Shown here one piece after another: positions 1 to 11,528 of a DNA stretch of 64,000 nt. Source of the DNA: Acanthosoma haemorrhoidale. Its lineage: Eukaryota; Arthropoda; Insecta; Hemiptera; Acanthosomatidae. Location: assembly GCA_930367205.1 (NCBI GenBank), contig OV884015.1:77763341-77827340 (forward strand). The letters are read 5' to 3'. Position numbers and translations under genes: made by a program. The notes under the pieces are model-generated. The model was not told the DNA's origin and made no database searches. It saw nothing but the letters and a program-made list of their open reading frames with translations. The stretch's first letter is position 1. The number at the start of each line of letters is the position of its first letter.

Positions 1-3000
1 AAAGAATAATTTAATATGAACAAATTTATATTTGTCATTGACATTTTTTATACAAATTTAACACAAAAATAGTCCATTTTATCGATTACTAATGCACAAT
101 ACTTCCTAATGAGGCTTCATCTTGGTTCAATAAGTATATCACAAGAAAGGCAACAATCTAAGTCTAAAATTTCTCTTTAAATTAAAACTGTATTGAATGA
201 TGTCTTTTTACGACATATTAAATGACTTCTTAACCAATATTCTGAAAGAACAAACTGAAACTCAAGAAAGGAATAAAAACAAAAGTGAGGTTTTTGCTTT
301 CCAACATTTATGCCACTCTATCAAAATTATTGAACATAATAAGTCAAAATGAAAATGGATTTCCCTAAGTATTCCACTTTATGGGAGGAGAAAGGACATA
401 AACATCATTTTCTCCTCTGATGTTCCGATCCTCTTTGGTAAATTTATCTACTGTTTTAAAATCTTGCTGTTCACATGTTATATACATTGGAGATTATTTC
501 CAAAAACTTATCCAATGCCTAGTACATATCTGAATCTAATATAAAATGACTCAGATGGAAATCCCATGGACTTTCTTCAAAAGTTTTCAATTTCATTGAT
601 TCCCTCTTTTAATGCTCATTCTTATCTTTTTTCTGCCTATCCTCAAGAATTCACTTGTAAACTTCATCTGCTGTAATCACTTCTGACCCCAAAACTACCT
701 TAATCTTCTCTTGCCAAACAGTCAGTATGAGTGTGTTCGCTGAGTCTCGGATGATGAGTTATCTCATTTCTGTACTTGGTTTACAATGTTAAGTATGTAG
801 GTAGTCAGCCACCAGTGGACTCCCACCACTGTACTGCAACAACCAACCTCTACCGAGGCTTTTCGCACTCCTTAATTCTCTCACACCACCTTCAGGCCGG
901 TACTCCTAGTACAAGGATCCGCTCAACCCAAATATTCCTTTATTTTTCCCTCATCCTTAATATTCTAATTACAGAGCTGAGGGGAAAAAAATGTAGGTAG
1001 TAAGCTAGCAAAGCATAGAACATGAAGCACAAATTAGGAAAGGATGTGCCATTTGTGAGGCTGTGAAGCCATCAATGATTTTAGAGATGTTGTCATGGCT
1101 AAATGGATAGGCTCCAGTAGGTTTATGGATAGGATCTAGATGTCCAATTCAAAACTCAAATCTTTCAGAAAGAAGAATCTTCAAAAAGAGAAGCCGTTTT
1201 TCTCTTTGAAAATAATCATTGGAAGGATGTTTTAGCCAATTTCCGAAACCATTAACACAATAATTATGACATATCCAGGAGAACTAGGCATTGTGATGAA
1301 GGATAAGTGCATATCACTTGCCCTTTATTCAAATAGAGGGGTAATTGCAAATTAGAGCATAATAAGTGACCAGTGATAAAACTATAATATGCAAGATCAT
1401 TCTATTTTACTTATTGACTTGATGTACTGCTAATGTGTTTACATGACAGTTAAGCATTTTTGAAACAAATTAAAGCATTGAATATATTGCAGAAGTAGTT
1501 AAGAGGTGCTGCCTTAGCACAACTAGCGGTATGGCCCTATTTGTGAATCTCTTCAAGCCCCATCAACATAAAAAATCTTTTAGGAATCTGGAAATCAAAT
1601 CCAGAATTACATCCTATTCATACCTTGAGTAAATGAACAATACACCATCAAAACAATCAAGAGGAGAGGAAAACATCAGTCAATAGATTTTAAAACGTAC
1701 AAATCTGCAAAAAATTTATTGTCTGCTAGATGTGTTTATTTGTACCATTTTTGCTATTCTTAGCTGTACTGGGGACAACAACAGTTTGCTTTCATAAATA
1801 AATATTTACATCAACTACTAAAACCAAACACATATGAACAAACTCGAGTCAATAAATACTATCATATCCCCGACTATAGGTGTGGCTGACACTTCCCTTG
1901 TTACCTCTTAACCTTCAATTTAGTTTTCTTAACCAGATTCACTAGTACTCTAGTGAGGTACTACATATTTATCCTTAAGAGGCTGAATCCGACACGTTCC
2001 CATAGTTATTTTATCACTTTAATTTGATAATCCAGATCTGCTGTATTGACTCATCACTTCATTTATATTTTTTTATATAATCTTTATTACTTCCTACTTT
2101 AACGGGTACTGGAAGGTTATACTAAATCTCCCGACTAGACTAGACTAGGACTAGTACATAATCAGTCCTATTGCTTATTATGTAATAAATGTAATCTTTA
2201 CCATATTAATTTTAATACACTTTTATCAAATATTCAAATACCATAGACTGGTGGTATGACTGATAACTCAAAAATGAATGCAACTCGCAGATGTAGCAAA
2301 GCAAACTTTGAGGCAAAATTTCTCAAAGATATAAAAAAATCGTATCCTACAGAACCTCATCAAAGTAATCATAACCTAAGTTATGTTTAATTTGAATATT
2401 TACTGTGAAAGGTGTAGGTTCAGTCTATAGCATATCTTTTTGAGGGGGACACTACAACTCATATGACTACCAATACTAGAAAGTGCTCAAAACTTATGTT
2501 TAGTAATTCTCTAACTGTTCACCTCTAATGTATGTTCTGGTAAGTTCATGAGGAAAGATTGACAGATTTCATTTATTTGTGTATGTATCAACTATGACAT
2601 TACATTCCTAACTACATTAAAGTGCTGTGAGAGCAGAAAAATCATGATTAGGATTCAAAATTAAATTAAAACAACTTAAAGCGCAATATTTATTAATAAA
2701 AAATCTACATGTCAAATTATCAAGAAAAATTGCTCAATTATTCCACATCAAATACAGAGAACCTCCTGAAAATTTAAATTTTTTCTGATAAATGGAGTTC
2801 ACTCAAAATCAATTATTGCAATGATGCTACATGCAGATTAATAAATGATGTCTTGTAAAAGCTTGTCTCTCAATAACCTCACCTTATCAGGAAGGTTATT
2901 CAGCTTCTTCCACATGTTATCATTGGTAAATTTAAATAAAAAAGAGTACATAATAAAAGAAGGAATAATTAATATCCCAATAAACAAAATTATTACTATG

Positions 3001-3239
3001 TAACATTGGATAATGCTTAGTAATTTGCATCAATTACAGGTGGTACATATAGTATTAAAAATATTTATAATGGTTAATAAACTAACCAAAATAAACGAGA
3101 TATTCCAGTAGAAAATGTCGTTTATATATAACAAAAAAACTGTAGTTTGATTGGGAGATACAAATACCAGTTTCATAACTGTATAACTATATGTACTTTG
3201 GTTACTTCGTGAATCTCATTGAAAATGAAGTGTTCATAC
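1..3239 (-). other. Presumed TOMM40 intron 1, no gene seen
   Basis: AT-rich sequence lying 3' of the first TOMM40 coding exon on the minus strand and therefore probably intron. I searched the minus strand for the expected next exon (the start of the beta-barrel) and did not find it, so the rest of the gene should lie left of the window. A short open stretch on the minus strand at about 2849-2941 has protein-like composition (MWKKLNNLPDKVRLLRDK) and ends in a stop; I cannot assign it and it may be a decayed repeat. A spaced CTAGA-type repetition occurs near 2130-2155. Confidence 0.5.
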
Positions 3240-3375
3240 CTTTACATTTTTTATGCAACTCTTCCATCGACCCGGGATTTTCCAACTTTTCCTCAGCTTG
3301 CATTGTATTTTCTGGATTGAAAGTGGAGAAAGGGTCTGAAGGATTTGGTTGACTAGATGCATTAATGTTCCCCAT
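3240..3375 (-). CDS. TOMM40: TOMM40, first coding exon (partial gene)
   Basis: Mitochondrial import receptor subunit TOM40 is the beta-barrel pore of the outer-membrane translocase through which nuclear-encoded precursors enter mitochondria. Only the N-terminal exon is present: ATG at 3375, 45 codons plus one base, then a GT donor (GTATGA) at 3239. The protein begins MGNINASS, close to MGNVLAAS in vertebrate TOMM40, runs through a Ser/Pro/Asn-rich disordered stretch, and ends NPGSMEELHKKCK, which matches the family's conserved NPGTFEECHRKCK just before the barrel. The variable N-terminal region is much shorter than in mammals. Downstream exons must lie beyond position 1, so the intron exceeds 3.2 kb. 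A CACGTG E-box occurs about 130 bp upstream (3503-3508). The identification rests on this conserved motif plus the N-terminus. Confidence 0.8.
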
Positions 3376-4089
3376 TTTTGGTTAATTGTCCGCTTTCGAA
3401 TAATAAAAAAAAAAAAGAAAAATCAATACATAAATTTAACAGGACACATTACATGCACGTTCCCCGAATCGGCCATAAGCAAAGGCAAAGCCAACTAAAT
3501 ATCACGTGCTCTCGTTATTTCTAGGCAGAAGAATTTCTTCTTTCTCCTTGGTCGGCCTGAGAAAATCTAAAACATGCAAGCAGAAACAGTAGGAAATATC
3601 AGTATGGTATCATACATATTATTGGTTAATCCAATACCTATCAATATTTATTTTTTCGCAATAAGCATAGGTAAATAAGGAATACTAAAAAATATCATGA
3701 TTATTTTTTTTGAATTTCAAAGTAATGAAGTTTCCTAAGTAATAAAATAGTTGCTCTAATCATATGTGAAAAAACTCATTAAAACTGTTTTGATGTACAG
3801 CAGTTAAAAAGTAGTCCACATTTAAGAGCAAGGAGACGTCAGAAAAAGTTATGGAAAGGTATACGGAAATCCTATTGTGAATCTCTCTATACTTTATTCC
3901 ATTATTGCAATGATTACATCCAATCAATACAGTGATACCTTCATCTTACATATGATCAATACAGTGGTATTTTAAGCAGCAGGTTATATGGTCATAGTGG
4001 GATGGAAAGGCTCATTAACCAAAACCACTTCACTTCGTCACTTTAGCAGTCACCAAGAACTTGCTTATAAGTAAAATGTTAGATGATTT
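3376..4089. other. TOMM40 upstream region, no gene seen
   Basis: Sequence 5' of TOMM40. Positions 3440-3570 are less AT-rich, with a CACGTG box and pyrimidine tracts, and probably contain the promoter and 5' UTR. Nothing else is recognisable. Confidence 0.35.
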
Positions 4090-4640
4090 GGAGGTCATCT
4101 TCACCTTAGGCGTGGCTCTGGGTTGCCGGGGATGAGATGGGAGTATATAGCATTACGTTACAGATTAGGATGGCCAAGGAGGAGGGAATATTAGCTCTAG
4201 TAGCTGGAGGTGGCTAGATTCTGATGAATGGGATGTTGAGATCGTGGTAAAGGGTAAGGTTGTTGATATACAAGGAAGCATTGGCTTGATCTTGTAGAGG
4301 AAGCTGGATTGTAGGGACTGATGTGAAGAATATTGGAGGACTTGACACTCCCCCAGATTTATAACAGACAAGAGTATCGTTGTGTAGATCTTGTTTTCTA
4401 TTCATATTTTAAAACTATTATCCATGAAGTGAAAAAGTGGTTGGAATCGTTTGTTAGTTTCGTTTGGACGTGACGGGGGACCCATGCCCTAGATTAAAGG
4501 TCTGGGCTGCAGCAGGAATAGGTTGGTTGAAAAGCAAAAATGGACAGGATGAGTGACGGAAGGTGAAGGTGACATGAGAGGACTTATCAGCATTCACTTT
4601 GAATCTCCACTTGGAGAAAAAATCCTTAACCTAAGTTTGA
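4090..4640 (-). mobile_element. Decayed Jockey-type LINE, reverse transcriptase thumb and C-terminus
   Basis: Minus-strand translation, pieced over several frameshifts and stops, gives WRFKVNADKSSHVTFTFR, the hallmark Jockey-clade segment (W-R-x-K-x-N-x-x-K-S-x-H-V-T-F-T-x-R) just after the RT palm. It is followed by a degenerate ORF2 C-terminus with LYHDLNIPFI at about 4210-4240, resembling HNDLNITYI in the LINE relic at 50.5-51.4 kb. No intact frame remains. Known biology: these elements copy themselves by target-primed reverse transcription; this copy is dead. Confidence 0.6.
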
Positions 4641-4729
4641 AAAATCAGACATTGGCATACACAGGATGCACTGGAGAGAATAATCCTCAAAATTGTTTTC
4701 AATTAAATTAATTATTTTTTATTTTTTTT

Positions 4730-4905
4730 AAAAAATAATTATTAGCCAAATAAAAATCTAAGTGACAAGGCCGAAGCTTGAATAAATGATAGCCCTAATC
4801 TCCAGCCGCGTAGAGCTCTATCTTTGAACTATCACCGTACTTAAAGTTGCGTGGTCAATATGAAATCTATTTAACTTAGGTAGACCACCACGTTTTCGAA
4901 GTACG
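4730..4905 (-). repeat. tRNA-derived SINE copy (family shared with 31.9, 48.0 and 20.3 kb)
   Basis: On the minus strand the sequence reads through GATAGTTCAAAGATAGAGC (A-box-like), a B-box-like AGATTAGGGC...TTCAAGCTTC, then CCTTGTCACTTAG followed by a T-rich tail and GCTAATAATTATT. The same order of blocks is seen at 31925-32090 (minus) and 47975-48100 (plus). The tRNA-like head with a conserved tail indicates a Pol III SINE. Confidence 0.5.
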
Positions 4906-5722
4906 CCGAATCTACCAATATCTTTTTTCCAAGGCTGATAATAATTGATAGTAGTGAGTGTACTACTACAACTGACTGACAGCTTTAATATATCATTTAT
5001 TTAACATGTGTATGCTTAATTATTGTCAAATATATCAATATTGCTGGCTAAGTGTATATGTTTAATTGTCATTTATTATAATCTTTCTGGTCAGGAAAAG
5101 AAATTAATGCCACACAAACTTTAAAATCTCCCTTCACAGATCAAATCTGAGTTCATAATAATCGGAAACGATGATCTTCACCGTGACGATAGAAACAGGA
5201 AAGAATCCTAGTCCAACTCAACTAAATGTTGTGAAAGTAGCTCAGATACCTGCACAGGTCGATTTGTACGGACATACATACCAGCACATCTATGGGGTAT
5301 TTAAAAGTTCCCGAGAACTGAAAATCCGGCATGTGTTTACAATGCGTTCAATAAAAATAATATCGTAATAATTATTTGGAGGATTGTGTTATTTCTGTCT
5401 TATTGCTTTTTACTGCTTAAAAGGCAAACTCCCTTGCCACTGGATAGTATGAAATCACTTGGCAAACCTTGGACTTAGCTGTCACTCTGGATCGTAAGCA
5501 TTGACAAATGCAGATAATTTATGTTGTTCCAAATACCCAAACATTTATTGATGCAAAATACAATATAAATAAATATGGTGACGCACTCCTATACATTTTA
5601 ATGCCAAAGTAGGCAATACTGAAGGACAGGGAGTTCAATTGCTTTCATACAATGGGGAATTTAGAGAATGATTAGTTACCCTTTCTAAAAGAAGAATATT
5701 ACCGGTGGATTTTCCAGCGTTT
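4906..5722. other. Intergenic, one short unassigned ORF
   Basis: A 65-codon plus-strand ORF (5171-5368) has protein-like composition, for example QHIYGVFKSS and a following basic stretch, but no splice context or homology I can defend. I considered a link to the OB fold of RPA32 and could not support it. The rest is AT-rich without recognisable content. Confidence 0.2.
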
Positions 5723-5875
5723 TCATTTATCGAATTTTTCACCGCTTACGTTACAAGTTGACTCAGTCTGGACGAGAGCTCTCTTGGCGCTGAGTCTCGT
5801 GATGCACACCACTATATCATCAACAAAGACAGCTACAGATGCTCCAACTATTTCATTCTTGGACGTGTTAACAAG
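5723..5875 (-). mobile_element. LINE reverse-transcriptase fragment
   Basis: Minus-strand translation gives EIVGASVAVFVDDIVV, which aligns with the catalytic palm block of the 28.5-kb LINE (HIVGASYSNCEV...YADDIGVY) and of the 8-kb LINE (FTDDIAVY). The second and third positions of the YADD box are altered but the two catalytic aspartates are visible. The following residues (RLSAKRALVQTES) continue the match. Outside this block homology fades quickly; the GC-richer sequence up to about 6050 may belong to the same dead copy. Confidence 0.55.
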
Positions 5876-7735
5876 TACCGGGGTAGCGGTTGGCAGTGAC
5901 TGCCGGCAGTTAACTACTGACTGAAGAGAAATCAAGGGTTCATATTTCGTTCGAACTGCCTGGCAGCCAGTGGTTGTGACTTCTCGACCACTCCAGAAGC
6001 AGTAGGGCAGTCGCGTTGCTGACTGTTTTAACACTTTTACTGCCGCGTTTCGGGGTGATGCTTATTTGAATACTTAGTTGCCTTCTTTATGTTTTCTCAA
6101 GCCTTTGATAGATTCAAATGAGGTCTTTTATTGAAATAACATAATTTGCCGGCGCATCTAGTGCTTACTCTTGAAGCATTATTTCTAACGGCAATGTTAT
6201 GATGACTACATTGAAAAGGAGATTTTATTGTGTCAGTGACTGCCAAACTTTACCGTCGGCAGTTTCAGCGAAATTGTGCCCTTAAGGCTCCTTAGCAAAA
6301 AAATGGACAATTGAAACACTGCCACTCTAGCGGAAATTCATTAAACTAAGACCCGTTCATCTAGATGGGCAATGGGTCTTCATTCTAATAATATGTTCGT
6401 TCACTGCAAAGATCCGATCATTGATTCGTTCACTGTAAAGATCCGATCTTGGATTCGTCCACAACCGATAACAAAGTTTCAATTGAATTATAAATTGTTT
6501 ATAATGCTAAAATTTCGTTATGGTTGAAAATGGTTTGATGCTTGAAATTGTTGAGATAAATATTTAAACATCAAAAAAGGTTTAATTTATGAACCCGAAG
6601 GGAGAGGATCTACTTTCAAACATGTAAGGGGAGATTTGTCGGATAATTGTTCTTATTTTTCCGTAGTTGAGGGGAAAAGGAAATTAAAATATATTACAGA
6701 ATACTATAGGGAGCAAATAATAGAAATGTGTATTAAATGTCGTTCAAGGCTTCTTATGAAATAGATTGGTATGAGAGTATGAATAATACGGATTTGAAAG
6801 ACCCAAAACTGAGCTATATTAAACACAAAAGTAATTAGTGCTGTATTGAGTAGCCAACAAGGTGAAAAAGTGTCTTTTTATCATATGCCTTTACAATTGA
6901 TCAATTAAGATCGATGTCACAATATCGATCAGCAATATTTCATCACAAAGCAAATTAGAATAGCTTTGATTTGTCAATTTTCATACGAAAAAAAGTGTCC
7001 TTAGCGGATGGATATTGCGTACATTTGGATCCTGTCCAGGTCCCATTCATGTGTTAAAGGAAACACGTTTACTCTAATGTAGGATCATCAAACTAAAGGC
7101 TCCATTCATTAATATCTTTTTGTCAAGATATTGGAGAAAATAGTTTTGTTAATAGCAAGCTTCACGGTCAATACACATATATTCACACTATAATATGTAA
7201 ACCTATCAAAAAGTAAACGGGCGAGTACAAAAGTTCTTTGAAAGAACCAGTGAAGATATTTCTTCTAAATTGAGTCGGATATTGCGCAATATATTGCAAA
7301 CGAAACTGGCGGTGGCATTTCAAGAGATAATGTACCTCTTAAGCTCTACATTTCATGAAGAGGTGTTATCTCGAAGGTTTTTAGGAAACAGTGCCGGAGA
7401 TTCAGAGGTTTCTAGCCATCCAATGACACATTTTTTTCCCCCCATAGCCCCTTTAAATTTACAGATAATTATATACAATTATAGATCCTCAGGCGAATCT
7501 ATTTACTAATTATTTTTGTATTTCCTGTAGCATCGCTACATTATATACAGGTTTTGTTATTTTATAAAAATAAATAAACAAGTACACATTATAGGTGACT
7601 GGACTGACGAATAAAGGTGATGGGGCTCACCTCTTTGATCTAACTTAAGTACATACTAATTCTTAACCTACATATTAATTTATACATTTACATATTAATT
7701 CAAATATGTCATTACTGTAGTTGGTAATAGTAAAT
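5876..7735. other. Intergenic, minor repeats only
   Basis: No gene recognised. The block GTGACTGCC...CGGCAGTT occurs twice in related form (near 5897-5915 and 6236-6263), suggesting one repeat family. A 29-bp tandem duplication sits at 6396-6453. Positions 6460-7730 are AT-rich and unremarkable. Confidence 0.35.
6396..6453. repeat. 29-bp tandem duplication
   Basis: Two adjacent 29-bp units start TTCGTTCACTG at 6396 and 6425, with three differences, followed by a partial third unit (TTCGTCCAC). Each unit carries AAGATCCGATC. Confidence 0.85.
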
Positions 7736-8880
7736 TCATAGTACTAATGTTTTAATGATTTTTTTTTGAAAAAGCCTTTGGGATCTGGACGGTTCGGTCA
7801 TTCCAAGACCACAAAAACTACCAATAATACCTAACATGTTCCTCTTTTGATGCGGGAGGGGTGATGGGGTCATAGTGTTAAACGCTGGGTTGGTTAGGTG
7901 TTGCAACGATTCAAAAAACTTGATGTGTCTCTGGTGGATGAACTCACCCACCGACGGCACACCAAGCAACGGGTGCGTTCTTTAACCTCTCAAGAGAGGT
8001 ATGTCGGACCACTTTTCGCATGATCCCACTCATGTGTAATCCCACGCATGACCCAGCCTGTGTGAGTGCTTTTTGTGCTTTCATGCTGCTGCTGTAAACC
8101 GCAATGTCGTCGGTAAAAGCGATTACAGTAGCTTTATTATAGTTTGTCCCAACAATTTCAGATGTGTACATGCTAAAAAGAACCAGAGACAGAACCGCAC
8201 CTTGAGGAACTCCACAAGTCAGAGGGAATGGGTTAGAGAGGCAATCACTCACCCGTACCCTTACCGATCTGTTCTTCAAGAACGAAACCAACATGGTGTA
8301 TAGCTGCTCTGGGCATTCCCAGTCGCAAAGCTGTCGGCATAGCATCCCGTGGGACACTGAGTCGAAAGCCTGCGTGCAGTCCAACGAGATCATAGAAGTT
8401 GCTGTATTCTTGTTGATACCGAGGGTGGCTTCCGTCTGTACCTTCACAAGCGGATATTCTGTACTCGCATGAGCCTGAAAATCTCTCTGCTCGTACGGAA
8501 TGATAGGATTTTCCGAACAGAACTCCTTTAGGTAGTTCAGTATTATCTTTTCCAGAATCTTCCCCATGTGAGGGAGGAGACTGATCGGGCGATAGTGGGC
8601 TGGGTGGTTGCCTCTCTTTGTGGGCTTGCGCAGCGGGAACAAGATAGCTTGTTTCCACGCTGTCGGGAAGTATCGCAACCTGATACATGAATTGTACAGG
8701 TTAACGAGTTGGGCAATCCCTCTCCTCGGCAGCTGTTTCAGCAATACCGTTTGCACCCCGTCGTCCCCTGGTGCTCAGTTTCTCTGACACCGGCGAAGAA
8801 TCGCCTTGAGCTGCTTCGGGGAGACAAACATATAGTTCTGACCTGTCCTTAGCCACTGAGGTTCGTGGTAGTTGCTGGCA
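7736..8880 (-). mobile_element. Decayed LINE, ORF2 reverse transcriptase
   Basis: Minus-strand RT of a non-LTR retrotransposon related to the 26.4-29.6 kb copy. In order it shows the RT entry motif (LSPKQLKAILRR... APGDDGVQ at about 8750-8840), LLKQLPRRGIAQL, HYRPISLLPHMGKILE, the palm (MISLDCTQAFDSVSH), GVPQGAVLSLVLF, and the catalytic block FTDDIAVY (YADD changed to FTDD). The open part spans 7944-8756 (270 codons). A frameshift near 7960 then leads to HPLLGVPSVGEFIHQRHIKF, the C-terminal block also present at 29.07 kb. An in-frame stop lies upstream of APGDDG, and the endonuclease domain and ORF1 are missing. Non-functional. Confidence 0.8.
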
Positions 8881-11278
8881 CATTATTATTTTTTTAATAT
8901 ACTTATATCTGGCTAGCTTTCAGGCTGGACGGGATCAGGAAACTTAAATCTATAAACTTTCGCGTCAAAAATATCAGGTCCTCCTTCAGCCTTCTCGTTC
9001 GTCTGGGTAATCTCGATAATGGGAGGGAGTACCACGAATCTCAGACCACAAAAAAACGCACTGATGCTAGCAGCTCTAAGTCTGGGTCCAGTATGCAGAC
9101 TAACTATATTCCACCACCACTGGGTCACCAGGCTTCATGCATTAACTCTGACCATTGCCTCAGTGTACTGTGGAACTGACTAAAAATTATTACAAACAAA
9201 AAAATAGGAATGATGATTCCCTTTCTACCCCCTACTACCTCTTGGTAATATCTGTAAGATACTACAGCTTGTCTAATGGTACTACTAAATCTACCTCATT
9301 CTATGAATTGGCCCAGGGTAGTGTTCTCCGTCTTACTATGTTCCTTTTGTACCCTGCTGACATGTTACTAAACCTCCCTCTATGAATTCTTTGAGGACAC
9401 AACCTTCCTCTTTTCCATAGTGCTGTAGGGAAACCTTGGCTTTCCAATTTATGCAATTCGAGGTGAAGCCTTTATTTATTCTATTATCTAAATGTTGTTT
9501 GACATTATGACTCTGGCTTATATTTTGTTATCCTGTTTTATGTTTATTATAGTTCTAAAGCTAGATAGCCTATAATTTGCATTCCTGTTTGCTGCTATAA
9601 GGGGAATATTACATTAAGATATTATTATATACTTTAAACAATTTTCTTCCTTTATGTATTCAGGCTGTTTTAAAATTATTCAAAACAGTACACCTGATCA
9701 GTTCATTCGGTTGCAAAGTCATTGAACACATTTAGCCATCATTTCCATCTTGAATGCTTTTTCACACTCAAGTTACAAACAGAAAGTCTTAGGTTTTCTG
9801 TTAAATAAATTTATTATTTAAAAGCATTTTTTTTTGGCATTATGTCTGTCTGCTGAGAGAAAATTCACAATGGGCTCCTAGATGACAAAGAAAATTGAGG
9901 GACCTTACATTATGACTATGATTATGGGTCTCTCATAACATCTACTACTCGTAAATAAATATAGTAATATACTAGAGAGAAAAACAATAAAAATAAATCA
10001 TTTCTAGAGAGCAGACATAAAAAGTACACTTACAATGAGCAATAACTTAGCAAATAATAAGAAGTGATTATTACAGAAATTACAATTACAAAAAAAATCT
10101 TACTCCACAAATTTTATTTTCTTAGCGACTGCAATAAGCCTCTTGAGGCTATCTTCACATTATAGAAACCAATGAGACTTGTTATATAAAAAATTAAAAT
10201 CTGTAAAATACAATAACCAAATAAAACAGATTTAAGTTAAAACCTACATTAAATCTCACTTTTAAATTACAATGTCACTCAAAAAATAAAAATTATTTAG
10301 ACTAGAACATTCAACCACTAATACCAGTGGTTGAGGATCCAATCTGGTTCAGAACCAAAATGGCCCTCTGAGGTAAGAAGGGGGCAGAAGTGAAGTGGAT
10401 AAAGAGTGTTGTCCCTTTCATGACATTATATTGTAGCCCAACCTACCTGAACTCATTTCATTTTCTTAAAGTTTGCCTCTTTTCAGCTTGTGTTAGACAT
10501 GATTCTTGAGAAACTTAGGTGCTCTTTCAGATTGGGCATATGTCATTTAAACCTAATTTTGAGTTTCCTGCATATTTGTTTGCGATTCTATAAACCTCAT
10601 ATTGGTCCGAGATATTCACAGGATCCTAGATGGTACTGAAAATGCTCTTAAGAGACTATTCTTGAGTAGTGACCCTGAAGGAGGCCACAGGTAGTATGAT
10701 ACATTGCACCGTTTCTTATTAGTTACTTTGATTATTTAGAACCTTTACCTTATAATTGAGAACCTTTACCTTATAATTGAGAACCTTTACGATATAATTG
10801 AGTTGAGATCTAAATATTTTATTATAGACTTTTTTGATATAATTTTGGTTTAACGATTTTATTGGGCAATATGGTACGGTTCTATGAAGTTAAAGGGAAT
10901 TTTAATTATCATAATGATAATTTTAAGTTATAAAAATGTGAAGACAATGTTTAAGGGATTGAAGGCTTGCAGTACATTGAAAACTTATGTTCATTGCTTG
11001 CCATCCTGGGGCATTGTAAGGCCCAGATAATTCATTTGTAGACCTTTTTCGATTTGAAGGGTGACTGATGTTTTTCATTTTACAGTTTAAGTGTTTGTTC
11101 TCCGCAGCCGAGGAGTTAACAACCCTGGAGGTGAATCTGGGGGGGGGGGTCATAGACTACATTAGTTGGATGCATATTGTAAATGCTGTGTGAAAGAGAG
11201 GGTGAATGGTGTGTTGCAATATCAAATGTAAGACAAAAGGTAGGCCGCAAAATAAATTGCTTTGTTTTTTAAATGTCA
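8881..11278. other. Intergenic, no gene seen
   Basis: AT-rich DNA between the LINE relic and the 3' end of EI24. It holds the 21-bp triplication at 10738-10800 and a run of 11 G at about 11139-11149. Open frames here are short and show no family signature. Confidence 0.4.
10738..10800. repeat. 21-bp unit, three tandem copies
   Basis: Unit AGAACCTTTACCTTATAATTG at 10738-10758 and 10759-10779 (identical), and at 10780-10800 (two changes). The near-perfect copies imply a recent expansion. Confidence 0.9.
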
Positions 11279-11284
11279 TTTATT
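11279..11284 (-). terminator. Possible poly(A) signal of EI24
   Basis: AATAAA on the minus strand, about 245 bp downstream of the EI24 stop codon, followed by AT-rich sequence. Other variant signals exist in this AT-rich DNA, so the choice is an inference. Confidence 0.35.
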
Positions 11285-11528
11285 CAAATTTTACCATAAA
11301 AGAAATAATACAATGATAACAATTGAAATTGAGATATAAACTCTCCAATAAAACTTAAAGAAAATTAAAATGATTTATGAGCAGCAAAAAAATAGTGGAC
11401 AATGAATGGACTAGAAAAAAGAAAAAGGAACAAATGTGAAAACATTAAATCTAGAATTAATATATGTATGTATATTTACATTTTTACAATTTAAAAAAGT
11501 TACTCTTATTCTAATTATATTTTTCATG

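Noticed and set aside
5171..5368. 65-codon plus-strand ORF with an IYGVFKSS...RSI pattern vaguely like the OB fold of RPA32
   Set aside because: The similarity is a loose hydrophobic pattern, with no flanking exons or retrocopy signs; not enough to call a gene or pseudogene.
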